DNA of 64,000 nt, from the NCBI GenBank assembly GCA_020205615.1, contig CM035171.1, positions 25,423,741-25,487,740 of the forward strand, written 5' to 3'. This document shows, piece after piece, positions 46,301-58,846 of this stretch. Position 1 is the first letter of the stretch; each line of letters begins with the position of its first letter. The notes under the pieces are model-generated. The model was given only the letters and a program-made list of their open reading frames with translations, did no database searches and was not told the DNA's origin. The stretch comes from Panax quinquefolius (Eukaryota; Streptophyta; Magnoliopsida; Apiales; Araliaceae). The position numbers and the translations under genes are program-made.

Positions 46301-47877
46301 AGATCATATGCAAGTGTGAATGCGATATTGTCAACGCAAAGGCCCATTTTGTGTGACTTGCAAAGGATGGAGATAGAGTTAAAGACTCCAGAGACCCATG
46401 TGATGATGGCGAATATACGAGTAGAACCGACTTTAATTGATAAAGTTAAAGTTGCTCGAGAGCTACAGACACGGAGGCGATGCGTATGAGGAAGAAAGTG
46501 CAAAGAAGGTGATATCTTTGGAAGCAAGAATCGATGAAGAAGGAATACTTTGAGTCAACTCTAGACTTTGTGTTCCTAACGACCACGGTTTAAAGTATAA
46601 AATCATGATGGAGGCGATAACACACCGTTTGCAATCCATCTCGGGAGTACCAAAATGTATCGTGATATTCGTCATACATTTTGGTGGAGCAATATGAAGA
46701 GGAGATATCATTTGTTTATCTCAAGGTGTCTAACGTGTCAACGAAGTCGGGCGAGCATCAAGTACCAAAAGGTCCATTGCAACCACTTGAAATTCCGAAT
46801 GGAAGTGGGAGCACATTACCATGGATTTAATTCGGTCTTCCCAAAGTTTCTCAAGGTATAGATGCGATTTGGGTCATTGTTGATAGATTGACCAAGTCTT
46901 CTCATTTCTTACCGATACGAGAAACTTATACACTTGAACGTCTTGCTCGTATGTACATAAATGAGATTGTAAGACTGCATGGTATGCCAGTATCCATAGT
47001 TTCTGATCGAGACCCAAGATCCACTTCACGATTTTGGGTTAGTTTGGAAAAAGCTATGGGCACGAATTTATGATTTAGCTCGGCATATCATCCTTAGACG
47101 GACGGGCAGTCGGAGAGGATGATTCAAACTCTTGAAGATCTATTAAGACTCTGTGTCCTTGACTTCAAGGGAAGTTGGGACAAGTTCTTACCATTGGTGG
47201 AGTTTTCCTACAACAACAGTTATCAAGCAAGTATTAGCATGGCTCCATTCAAAGCGTTGTATGGATGAAAGTGTCGTTCTCCAGTATGCTGGGATGAGGT
47301 GGGTGAAGCAACGTTGTTGGGACCGGAGTTGGTACGTATGACTACGGAAAAGATTCAAACGATCCGACAACGTATAAAAACCTCACAAGATCGATAAAAG
47401 AGTTATGATGATCTTCATCGAAAGGACGTGGAATTCGATATAGGAGATCATGTGTTGTTACGTGTTGCTCCATGGAAAGGAGTTACGAGATTTGGAAAGA
47501 GAGGAAAGCTCAATCCTCGATTCATCGGCCCATTTTTAATCTTTGATCGAGTAGGAACTGTGGCCTATAGACTCGCTTTACCGCCAAGTATGTCTCGTGT
47601 TCATAACGTTTTTCACATATCCATGTTACGTAAATATGTGGAAGACCCAAACCACATTATTGAGTTAGAACCGGACAAAATAGCGGAAGATTTGACGTAT
47701 GAAGAGGTTCCTGTTCAAATCTTGGATAAGAAGGAACATATTCTACGCTCCAAGGTTATACCTCAAGTCAAATTTTGTGGAGAAACCACGATGTTGAGAA
47801 AATGACTTGGGAGTTAGAATCTGAAATAAAATCAAGGTATCCTTACCTCTTCGATATACTAGGTACGTACCCTAATT
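46301..47877 (+). pseudogene. D: integrase with chromodomain-like tail
   Basis: The HHCC zinc region is recognisable (MYRDIRHTFWWSNMKR, CLTCQRS). DDE core: Asp in the HYHGF/ITMD region (46824-46826 in another frame), Asp of SDRDPR (47005-47007), Glu of QSER (47113-47115), the last two separated by 108 nt (D-X35-E). A one-base frameshift separates the first two. The GPY-type segment and C-terminal [28 protein letters not shown] are open (47428-47805), with the chromodomain-like tail frameshifted after VIPQVK. TGA at 47071. Confidence 0.87.
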
Positions 47878-47890
47878 TCGAGAGCGAAAT

Positions 47891-47907
47891 TTTATAAGAA
47901 GGGGAGA
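47891..47907 (+). promoter_or_regulatory. Polypurine tract of D
   Basis: AAGAAGGGGAGAT immediately before the 3' LTR; the plus-strand DNA primer site in the family. Confidence 0.85.
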
Positions 47908-50298
47908 TTGTAAAACCCCAACTTTTTGAATAAAGATGAATTTTCTATAAATATTATTTTTGAATATTATGGAGTGAAATTGATATAATGTTATAGTTGT
48001 GGGTAATATTTATAAATGTTGCAAAGTACGCAAGTTGTTATATAATATTTGATTGGTCGGGGAATATTCGTTTTAACAAGGAATATTCGTACAACGACAC
48101 AATCATTGGTGGACCCCACAACGGAATTATTGTCGGATTGGGAAAACGACAAAAATACTTTATGAAAATAACGGCGTAAGTTTTACCGTTAACTGTTGAA
48201 ACACCCGGTGTTAAAGTACGAAGAATACGCGTGGTTGCATAGTAGCATACCATTAATTATTGATGCTTACGTGATAAGTCATTCGATTTTGTTGGTATTA
48301 TTAATGTAATAATACTGAATTTTTTTATATAAAATGTAATACTTTTATAGAGTTATACATTTTATTAGACAATAATTAGAATATATTATATTTTATTATG
48401 CATAGTGTTTGCATAAGGCTCTGATAGTGTTTGCATAGTAAAATCTTTTATAAAGTTATTCATTTTATTAGATTATAAATAGAATATATTATATTTTATT
48501 TAAAAGATTTTGCTTTAAATATGGACCGTCAGATTAAAATAAATCAATCTGGACCGTTTCATGAGTTAAGTTACTATGCGATCCATTTTTCTATAAATAG
48601 AAGCTCATTCCTTCATTATTTTCATTTAATTCATGAAACTCTAGAGATAAACTATAGAGAGAAAGAAGAAAGTATTTTGCTACTTCACTACTTATATATC
48701 CAAAGATTACTCTTCTTCTTAAGGTAGGGAATATTATTTGTTGTACTCGTAAGGGGTGTTATTCTTTTATATTCATGAAGAGAACTTATGTTATTCCATT
48801 CTTTATTATTTTGTTGGAATAACTTGTATACTTGGGCTACCCTATACTTGGTGACATTCTTTTATTATTCCGTCTTTACTATTCTGTTGGAATATCGTAT
48901 GCATGCTTTTACACCAGGACTGATTTCGTCTTTTATTATTACGTTGGAATATCCTATCATGCGTTTTACGCTGGGACCGGTTCTGTCTTTTATTATTATT
49001 ACTCGTTGGAATATCCGTCATGCATGCGCTTTCTACGGGACGATTTCATCATCCTTATTAGTATTCGTTGGAATAACCGCATGCGCAAGCACCGCATGCA
49101 TGGTGATTTCTGTTGTTATTCCATTCTTTATTATTCTGTTGGAACATCCTGTCGGTGCGAATTTGAATTTAGCCTGACCTGGTTTCGTTATTTAGTATTC
49201 TATTGGAATAACTTTGTCTGCTGAAATCGCATGTATGGTGATTTCTTTTGTTATTCCATTCTTTATTATACTCAGTTGGTTAAAGTTTTGACTTCTATAC
49301 TCCATGAAATTAGTGGAATATCCTTAATAATTGCACTTCATCTAAAGATCTTTTCATGGAAATATTCTTCCGAGCATTCTTGAATTTTACTCTACAAAGC
49401 AAGATATCATGTTGACAATTGAGACGATATTGGTTCTTGGACAAATTAATTCTTGAACTTGTTTTATTGAATTCTTATATCATTGTCATCATCCTCATAT
49501 TTATATTTTTTGAAAGTCATCTCGTATTGTAGTGCATAGATGGACTTGGTATGATTATGACCGAGGATTATTGATTGTAATCATGACCGTAATATTACAA
49601 ATGATGTGGTAAAAGTCCTCATTGGCCCGTAGTGCATTGATGGACAAGTTGTTGGCATGATCATGACCATTAATGAATACACAAATATTCTTGACCCGTA
49701 GTGCATGGATAATTATGGTCGTGATACTAAAGAATATCCTTGGTCAGAAAAGTGCGGGGGTTATTCGATGGATGTGGATTATTTATTGTCGAGTGAGTCC
49801 AAATGATAAAAGTGATGAAAAACCTTTTAAATCATAAAAGATAGTAGATTTTATTTCTACTTGACTCTTTTAATGGATTGCTTGTCCATTGCAGATTAAA
49901 CTTGATGTTTGTTATATTGTATCGGTTTAACATTGTTTAAGGCTAATGATAATTTATTCTGCATTATCTTAGTCATAATATTTCTTACTGGGCTAGTTGA
50001 GCTCACCCTTTCTTTCACTGTTCTCTTCAGGAAATGAGAATATAGGTGGAACGAGTCGGGGAACGGAGTGATGGTCCTAGATTGTGCATTAGTAGTCCTC
50101 ACTATTCTTTGAAATAGTGTGATAATAATTATAATGAGGACTCCTTTTGAGTTTGTATACTCTCTAGTAGACAATATTTGTATTCAAACTCACAGTTTAT
50201 GTTTTGTCGTATTATACACGACAGTTGTATTTGAATTCTGTACCATGTATCTGGCAACTCAAGATGGGTGATTTATACCTAATTTTGGGGGCGTCACA
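47908..50298 (+). repeat. 3' LTR of element D (subtype 2)
   Basis: 2391 bp, TGTAAAACCCC to GGGGGCGTCACA. TATAAATA at 48592-48599. Compared with the 5' copy, one stem-loop unit (about 49514) has lost part of its loop and stem, while the unit near 49686 keeps ATTCTTG/CATGGAT. Confidence 0.93.
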
Positions 50299-50943
50299 CA
50301 AATGATGTGGTAAAATTCCTCATTGGCCCGTAGTGAATTGATGGACAGTTGTTGATTTGATCATGACCATTGATGATTACATGAATATCCTTGGCCCGTA
50401 GTGCAGGGATGATTCGATGATGTGGATTATTTATTGAGCCGAGTCTCAGCGATAAAGTTGATGATAAACTTTTTAAATCATAGAAGATAGTAGATATCAT
50501 GCTCTACTTGACTCTTCTAATGGATTGCTTGTTCCGCTGCAGTTAAACTTGATATTTATTGTATTTTATCAGTTTAACACTGTTGAAGGCTAACGATAAT
50601 TTATTCTGCATTATCTTAGTCATAATATTTCTTACTGGACTAGTTGAGCTCACCCTTTTGCTTTCATTGTTCTCTTCAAAGAAATCGAACGTAGCGGGAC
50701 TAGTCAGGGGAGCAGTGATGATCCGAGATGGTGGCTATAGTAGTCCTCACTATTTTATGAAATAGTGTGATAATAAATGTAATGAGAACTTCATTTGAGT
50801 TTGAATCATCTATGAGACAATATTGTAAAAACTCTAAGCTACTGTTGTTGTCGTATTGTATAAAAGAAGTTTGTATTTGATTTATGTACCATGTTTTTGG
50901 CGACTCAAGATGGGTGATGTATACCTATTTTGGGGGCGTCACA

Positions 50944-51017
50944 ATGATAATAGAAGGAGTGAGTCAGGAGGATATTTCAAAAAGAGAAGGTACAACAATG
51001 ATAACGTGAAGACGTCA
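50944..51017 (+). pseudogene. A: gag fragment between B and C
   Basis: 74 bp encoding the basic gag tail (NRRSESGGYFKKRRYNNDN) in the frame expected after removal of B. The first five bases are the TSD of B and the last five (CGTCA) the TSD of C. Confidence 0.9.
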
Positions 51018-53790
51018 TGTGACGCCCCCAAAATAGGTATACATCACCCATTCTGAGTCGCCAAATACATGGTACATAAATCAAATACAAACTTCTTTTA
51101 TACAATACGACAACACCGTAGCTTAGAGTTTTTACACGAATATTGTCTCATAGACAGTATTCAAACTCAAATGAAACCCTCATTACACTTATTATCACAC
51201 TATTTCATAAAATAGTGAGGACTACTATAGCCACCATCTCGGACCATCACTCTATTCTCCGACTCGTCCCAGCTATATTCTCATTTCCTGAATAAAACAA
51301 TGAAAGAAAAGGGTGAGCTCAACTAGCCCAGTAAGAAATATTATGACTAAGATAATGTAGAATAAATTATCCTTAGCCTTCAACAGTATAACAACTAATA
51401 GAATATAATAGACAACAAGTTTTAGATCAACAACTACAGCGGAACAAGCAATCCATTAGAAGAGTGAAGTAGAGCATGATATCTACTATCTTCTATGATT
51501 TAAAAAGTTTATCATCAACTTTATCGTTGAGACTCAGCTTAATAAATAAACCACATCATCAAATTATCCCTGCACTACGGGATAAGGATATTCATGTAAT
51601 CATCAATGGTCATGATTATACCGAATAATCCCTGGTCATAATCATACCAATAACTGTCCATCAATGCACTATGGGCCAATGAGGACTTTTACCACATCAT
51701 TTATAACATTACGGGTCATGATTATACCGAATGATCCCTGGTCATAATCATTCCAATCAACAGTCCATCTATGCACGTAAGCCAAAGATGACTTTCATCA
51801 CAATATAAGTATGAGGATGATGACAATGATATAAGAATTCAATTAAAAGAAAGCAAATGATATATTTTTAAAGATTTATAATTTAATTTATCCAGAATTC
51901 AATAATGATCAAATTGTCAACATGATACTGCTTTGTGGAGTAAAATTCAAGAATGATATTGTATTAAAAATGATTTGGACCGAAAAAAAATTATTTTTTA
52001 TCATAAATAATACTCCGGGTGAATAGTACCCCGTGAATAGTACTTCGAGAATAGTACCCCGTGAATAGTACTTTATAAATAATACTCATGAATAGTACTT
52101 TATGAATAGTAACTTGTCTTCGTAAATAGTACCGTATACGTGAATAGTACCCATGAATAGTACTCCGTGAATAGTACTCATAAGAGGAAAATACAAAAGA
52201 AAACGATATTCCATGACGAGTACAAAAGAAATGATATCTCATACGAGTATAATAGAATATACGAAACTTCAAATGGATTTTCACCCGCAATACGGTAATC
52301 CACGTAGACAGATCATTTCCACAATTTAATAAGGAATGAATATGAAGGGTCATTCACCATGCATGCGGTAGTCCGCGTAGACATGTTAATCCAACAAAAT
52401 AATAAAGAATGGAATAACAGAAGAATTTCACCATGCATGCGGTAGTCCGTGAGCAAAGTTATTCCAATGTAATAATAAAAATGGAATAACAGAAGAATTT
52501 CACCATGCATGTGGTAGTCCGCGTAGACATGTTATTCCAACATAATAATAACCTTACGAGTATTGAAAGGAAATAACTCTCTTCATGAATACGAAAAAGA
52601 AATAATACCCCTTACCTCAGAAGAAGACTGGATACTGGAATAGTGAAGTAGCAGACTTCTCTTCTTCTATCTCTCTATAGCATCTCTCTCTATAATTGCT
52701 CTTGTGAGTCTTAGTGAATTGGTGAGAATGAAAGAAGAATGAACTTCTATTTATAGGAAAACATAGTTTCAATAATTGCACATTTTGGGGCTCAAAATAT
52801 TACAGTATAATACCTTCATCTTTTCCTTCATTTTTAATTTAGTCCTGCAAGTATTATCAAACTTGCACCACCTCCCCTAATAGTATATCATGTGAATCAA
52901 TAGTACAATCATGTGAATCAATAGTTATAAGCATGTGAATTAATAGCAATTAATTTCTCATTTATCCGAATAATTATCCGATTGGTCAATATAACCTCCA
53001 CACATCAATTATTATCGGAATAGATGTCGATTTCCATTAACACTAATAATCCCAATACAATAGAAATATCAATTTCATCTTTAATCAACACAAACTTATT
53101 CATCATTAATATTATAACTCACAATATTTAACAACCATATCGTTCCCAAGAAAGAGGGGGCTTTCCGATAAGGATTTCTCCTTATTGGCACGCAATTAGA
53201 TGACCAAACCTCTCCTTGACATAACTTTCTAGACATCGTCAATATTGTAATTAATAATATGAATAACTTTGTCGTCTTAATTATTGATTTAATAATATAA
53301 AATATTATGTAGATGATACTGTGACTATAATTAAATCAATAATATGAGAGATATGATGCAGCAATTACTGTAGTAATAATTGAGTATAAATAAGTGACTT
53401 CTCACATAAACATCAATAATCAATATCGTGTGTTACTATGCAACCACGCGTATTACTATACTTTTACCATCGGGTAGTTCAACAGTTTAACAGTAAAACT
53501 TTCGTCGTTATTTTCATAAAAAGATATTTCTGTCATTTTCTAACTACGACAAAACTTCTGTTGTGGGGTCCACCAATGATTTTGTCGTCGTACGAATATT
53601 CCTTGTTAAAACGAATATTCCCCGACCAATCGAATATTCCCCGACACAGCGAATATTTTATATCAACTTGCTTACTTTGCAAAATTTTCAAATGTCACCC
53701 TTAACTTTAACCTTTATCAATTTAATCATTTACTAAATAAAATTATATGAAAATTGAATACTTTCATTTCATAAAATTCGGGGTCTTACA
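51018..53790 (-). repeat. Solo LTR C (minus, subtype 2) in gag of A
   Basis: 2773 bp, TGTGACGCCCCC to GGGGTCTTACA. TSD CGTCA (51013-51017) and CGTTA (53791-53795), one mismatch. Minus TATAAATA at 52748-52755. Stem-loop units at 51566-51589, 51661-51682 and 51766-51790; GAATAGTA array 52013-52190; GTTATTCC array 52300-52560. Confidence 0.92.
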
Positions 53791-53960
53791 CGTTAGCACC
53801 AACATCCACTGTTTCCAGGGGAGGAGAACGATCACCAGACGTTTGTTATAAATGCGAAAAAGAGGGACACGTTAGCCCAAACTGCCCACAACAATCCAAG
53901 GTGTGTTATAACTGTGGAAAGGAAGGTCATATAGCTAGAGATTGTCATGTAGCAAAACCA
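53791..53960 (+). pseudogene. A: two CCHC zinc knuckles of gag
   Basis: [14 protein letters not shown] (53844-53885) and [14 protein letters not shown] (53904-53945) are both complete C-X2-C-X4-H-X4-C knuckles, in one frame, 20 codons apart. They bind element RNA in the family. The frame continues into the protease without interruption. Confidence 0.92.
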
Positions 53961-54560
53961 AGTCCAACGGGGATGATGACTCCAAAGGCTGTCCCGGACA
54001 AGTCAAAGTCGGTGGTTCCTGGAAGGGCGTTTGTCGTGACTGCCCAAAACACGAGGAACTTGAACGAGGTGATCACGGGTAAACAAATCGTAAACTCTTG
54101 CGAAGTTTATACCTTATTAGATACCGGTTCTACCCATTCTTTTATCTCTCCTGCTTGTGCTCAACATTTGAACTTGACTCCGGAGAAATTAGACCTTGAC
54201 TTATAAGTTGAGACTCTATTAGGAGAAACTTTCATTACATCCACTATTTATAAAGCTTGCTTGATTCAAGTTAGAACCATCACATTACATGCCGATCTTA
54301 TTTCGTTGAAAATACTTACATTTGATGTGATTTTAGAGATTGATTGGTTAATCACTCATCATGCTAAAATTGATTGTTTTTGTAAGGTTGTTAGTTTTCA
54401 TATTCCTAACCAACCTGTTATGCGAATTCAAACAACCAAACCACTAAAGTCAATCACTGTCATGTTAAGCCATAAAGCTATTCGTTTATTGACAAACGGA
54501 TGTCAAGATTTCTTAGCCTATGTCACGGACTTGAACAAAAACACGTCAGATTTGAATAAT
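53961..54560 (+). pseudogene. A: aspartic protease
   Basis: DTGS active site (54120-54131) in [21 protein letters not shown] follows LDLDL at 54204-54206, where relatives read S or F; the frame then continues to [19 protein letters not shown] (usual G changed to E before IDW) and [20 protein letters not shown]. Without suppression of the stop no full polyprotein can be made. Confidence 0.9.
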
Positions 54561-55510
54561 ATTTCTGTTGTTAGTGAATTTTCTGACGTATTTCCTGAAG
54601 AACTTCCCGGTCTACCCCCAGAACGTGAAGTTGAATTCTTTATTGACCTTGAACCTCGTACAAAGCCCATTTCTAAAACTCCATATCGAATGGCTCCTAT
54701 TGAACTTCAGGAGTTAAAGGTCCAACTACAGGAGGTGTTAGACATCGGTTTTATTCGTCCTAGTACATCTCCTTGGGGTGCTCCTGTTTTATTCGTAAAG
54801 AAGAAAGATGGGAGTATGCGACTTTGTATTGACTACCGGGAATTGAACCATGTCATTATCAAGAATAGGTATCCGCTACCTCGCATTGATGACCTGTTCG
54901 ACCAGTTGCAAGGATCATAATTCTTTTCAAAGATCGATCTTTGTTCTGGATATCATTAGCTGAAGATTAAAACTGAGGATATTCCAAAGACTGCCTTCAA
55001 AACTCGGTACGTGCATTATGAATTCTTAGTCATGTCTTTTGCATTGACTAATGTTCCTGCTGCTTTCATAGATATGATGAACCATGTGTTCAAAGAATAT
55101 TTGGATCAGTTCGTTGTCGTCTTTATTGATGACATCCTCATCTATTCCAAAAGTCGTGAAGATCACAAGCGCCATTTGAATTTGGTCCTTCAAAGGCTTC
55201 GTGATAACAAGTTATATGCCAAGCTGAAGAAATGCGAGTTCTGACTTAAGGAAGTAGGATTCCTTGGGCACGTGGTGTCAAAACATGGAGTATCTGTTGA
55301 CCTGGTGAAGATTGAAGCAATACAAAGTTGGGAGCAACCGAAGTCAGTGACTGAACTACGTAGCTTTCTGAGCTTAGCTGGTTATCATCGGAGATTCGTG
55401 GAAGGATTTTCTACAATCGCTACTCCGTTAACTCAGCTGACTCGGAAAGATAAAAAATTCGTATGGAGCGAAGAATGCGAAAAGAGATTCCAAGAGCTTA
55501 AGAGGAGACT
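54561..55510 (+). pseudogene. A: reverse transcriptase
   Basis: In the same frame as the knuckles and protease. Fingers/palm blocks [33 protein letters not shown] and [17 protein letters not shown]; active site FIDD (55122-55133) in [14 protein letters not shown]; thumb block [14 protein letters not shown]. In-frame stops stand at 54918 (TAA), about 54957 (TAG) and 55242 (TGA for Trp). No net frameshift is needed to read the whole domain, unlike D. Confidence 0.92.
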
Positions 55511-55890
55511 CATTTCGAGTTCGGATGGATTTGTTATCTACAGGGATGCTTCAGGCAAAGGGTTAGGATGTGTTCTCATGCAATATGGGAAAGTCATAGC
55601 CTATGCCTCGCGACAACTCAAAGAATATGAGAGGAATTATCCTACTCATGATTTGGAGTTAGCAACAGTCGTTTTCGCATTGCAGATCTAGAGACACTAC
55701 CTTTATGGGGAGAAAGTGGAGATCTATACAAATCATAAAACCCTCAAATATTTCATTACCCAAAAAAAACTCAACATGCGGCAACGACGTTGGCTCGAGT
55801 TGTTGAAAGATTACGACCATACCATCCAATATCATCCTGGAAAAACAAACGTGGTAGCTGACGCATTGAGTAGAAGATCATATGCGGGTA
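55511..55890 (+). pseudogene. A: RNase H
   Basis: [51 protein letters not shown]. Codon 55731-55733 is AAT (Asn) where D and E have GAT in DHK, so a catalytic Asp is lost. TAG at about 55690 replaces a Trp codon. A short in-frame deletion before the domain removes residues that D keeps (APVLTIP). Confidence 0.9.
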
Positions 55891-57458
55891 CGAGTGCAAT
55901 GTTGTTAACACAAAGGCCCATTTTGTATGAATTACAAAGGATGGAGATAGAGGTAAAGGCTCCAAGTACCCACGTGATAATATCAAACATACGAGTAGAA
56001 CCGACTTTAATCGATAAAGTTAAAGCTGCTCAAGCTACGGACATGGAGCTGATGCGTATGAAGAAGAAGGTGCAAGAAGGTGTTGTTCTAGAAGCAAGAA
56101 TTGATGAAGAAGGAATACTTCGAGTCAACTCCAGACTTTGTGTTCCTAACGATTCTGACTTAAATTATAGAATCATGATGGAGGCACACAACACACCGTT
56201 TGTAATCCATCCTGGGATTACTAAAATGTATCATGATCTTGGACATACATTTTGGTGAAGCAATATGAAGAGATAGATCGCGGAGTTTATCTTGAGGTGT
56301 TTAACTTGCCAACGTGTAAAGGCGGAGCATCAAATGCCAAAGGGTCCATTGCAACCACTTGCAATTTTGAAATAGAAGTGGGAACACATTACCATAGATT
56401 TCGTTACGAGTCTTCCCAAGGTTTCTCAAGGCATAGATGCAATTTAAGTCATTGTTGATAGATTAACCAAGTCTGATCATTTCTTGTCGATACGGGAGAC
56501 TTATTCCCTTGAACGTCTTGCTCGTATGTACATGAATGAGATTGTGAGATTGCATGGCATGCCATTATCTATAGTTTCGGATTGTGACCCAAGATTCACT
56601 TCGCGATTTTGGGTTAGCTTGCAGAAAACTATGGGCACAGATTTATGATTCAGTTCGGCACACCATCCTCAAACGGACGGGCAATCAGAAAGGACTATTC
56701 AAAGTCTTGAAGATCTATTAAGACTCTGTGTCCAAGATTTAAAAGGAAGTTGGGATAAGTACTTGTCACTGGTGGAATTCTCCTACAATAATAGTTATCA
56801 AGCAAGTATAGGTGTGGCTCCAATCGAGGCATTGTATGGAAGAAAATGTCGTTTTCCAGTATGCTGGGACGAAATATGAGAAGCAACGTTGTTGGGACCA
56901 GAAGTGGTACGCATAACTACCGAAAAGATTAAAACGATCCGACAACGTATACAAACGGCACATGATCGGCAAAAGAGTTATGCGGATCTTCATCGAAAGG
57001 ACGTGGCATTTAATATTGGGGATCATGTATTGTTATGTATTGCTCCATGGAAGGGAGTTACAAGATTTGGGAAGAGAGGAAAAATTAATCCACGATTTGT
57101 TGGTCCATTTGAGATTCTTGACCGAATAGGAAATGTGGCTTATAGACTCGCATTACCTCCAAGCATGTCTCATGTTCATAATGTTTTTCATATATCTGTG
57201 CTTCGTAAATATTTGAAAGACTCAAACCACATTATTATGTTAGAGCCAGACGAGATAGCCGAAGATTTAACGTACGAGGAGGTATCTGTTAAGATCTTAG
57301 ATAGGAAAGAGCATGTCATACGCACCAATATTATACCACAAGTTAAGGTTTTGTGGAGGAACCATGCCGTTAAAGAAATGATCTGGGAGTTGAAATTAGA
57401 AATGAAAGCGAGGTATCCTCACCTTTTCGAAACACCAGGTACGTACGTCAATTTCTAG
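55891..57458 (+). pseudogene. A: integrase with chromodomain-like tail
   Basis: HHCC region ([23 protein letters not shown]). The catalytic triad is complete: Asp 56397-56399, Asp 56580-56582, Glu 56688-56690, i.e. spacing D-61-D-36-E in one frame (D-X60-D-X35-E). Stops interrupt at 56256 (TGA for Trp), 56274, 56376, 56448, 56646 (TGA for Arg) and 56877. The C-terminal region from about 56889 to the TAG at 57456-57458 is open, including [20 protein letters not shown] and the tail [33 protein letters not shown], typical of the Tekay/Del chromodomain. Confidence 0.92.
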
Positions 57459-57469
57459 GACGAAATTTC

Positions 57470-57484
57470 ATAAGCATGGGAGGT
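57470..57484 (+). promoter_or_regulatory. Polypurine tract of A
   Basis: AAGCATGGGAGGT immediately before the 3' LTR, after the integrase stop; matches the D tract in place, with pyrimidine changes. Confidence 0.8.
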
Positions 57485-58772
57485 TGTAAGACCCCAAATT
57501 TTTAATAAACAAAATTGAATTTCCTCTATTCATTATCTTGAAATAATAAGGTGATAATTTGATAAAATACTTTAGTTATGGGTGAAATGTGTAAATTTTG
57601 CAAAATAAGCAAGTGGTTATAAAATATTCTTTTTTTTCGGGAAATATTCGTTTGGTCGTGGAATATTCTTGCTGTGGGGGAATATTCGTATGATGGAGCA
57701 ACCATTTGTGGGCCCCATAACGAAAAATGGTCGGATGAAAAAAATGACAAGTTTGAGTTTTTATAAATAACTACAGTAGTTATTACCAATTACAACTTTG
57801 TTGGAATACCCAAGTGGTTAAAATACTGATAATACACGTGGTCGCACAAAGTTAGCACACCAGATTGCACATTATTTTTGAATTATTGATTCTTACGTAA
57901 AGAAGACACTACTCAATAATTATTACAAGTAATTCTTATTCAATATTTTATTTTATTGATTCAATAATTTCTACGTTGATATTTTATATTATTATTGTTT
58001 TAATAATTATCACGCATTAATATTTCCCATTATCGGATCAATAATTCATATTATCTGAATAATATTATTAGATAGTATTATTGGCAATTTCTAAGGAAGT
58101 TCTGTCTAGAAAAGGGGTTTGGTCACCTAATTGCGCGCCAATAAGGAGAAATCCTTATCAGAAAGCCATCTCTTTCTTGGGAACGACCAGCTGGTTGTCA
58201 TAATTTTGATTCTGTAATATTATTTGTGAATAATTAATTATTGATTTATATGATAAGAAAATATTTATTTTATGTGGATATAATTGAGGGATAGGAAAAT
58301 ATTTATTTTGTGTGGATATAAATGAATGAATTAATGCTGAGGTGTTTTATCAGTATTTTGTCGGAATGGAGGTATTAAAAATCATCCGTATGCGGATTTC
58401 GGTCATTTTTCGTATGGAATTTAGAAAAACTTAAATCTTCAAAGTTGTAGAGAATTCGATTTTCTATGGAATGGACATAAAATTCGTATTTTTCTGATAA
58501 AAGGGTTATTTATTATGAATTATTGAAGTTTCAAAAATAAATATTTTTATTTAAAACATGGGTGGGCCCCACTTTTTGTTGGTGTAGAATTGACTGATTT
58601 TGGTGGGCCCCACTGTGGTGTGCTGAAATCTAATCAAAAGTGGTGTGCTTGAAAATTTTGGAAATTTATATTTTATTAATTTAGTCTCCTTTGACGTTCT
58701 AAATATTTTCCTATAAATAGGGTGCTTAGTTAGAATTAAAAATCACACCAAAAACAAGTTATTTTTTTTTTT

Positions 58773-58846
<74 letters not shown>

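Larger units (their letters stand above)
40675..50298 (+). mobile_element. Element D: complete Tekay-like retrotransposon
   Basis: 9624 bp with both LTRs (40675-43083, 47908-50298), primer site, gag-pol and polypurine tract, flanked by a perfect TSD, CAAAT (40670-40674 and 50299-50303). It lies inside solo LTR B. Its LTRs differ by only about 4% over the first 400 bp by eye, so it is the youngest layer here; yet its coding region is full of frameshifts and stops, so it is not autonomous. Confidence 0.95.
38518..50943 (+). repeat. Solo LTR B (subtype 2) in gag of A, interrupted by D
   Basis: Perfect TSD ATGAT (38513-38517 and 50944-50948). The LTR parts are 38518-40674 and 50299-50943, together about 2.8 kb. 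Joined across D, the text reads TGTTACAAAT/GATGTGGTAAAA as in intact LTRs. TATAAATA at 39530-39537. It carries the clearest 73-bp array (39711-39990) and a stem-loop unit with a covaried stem (50387-50410). Confidence 0.93.
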
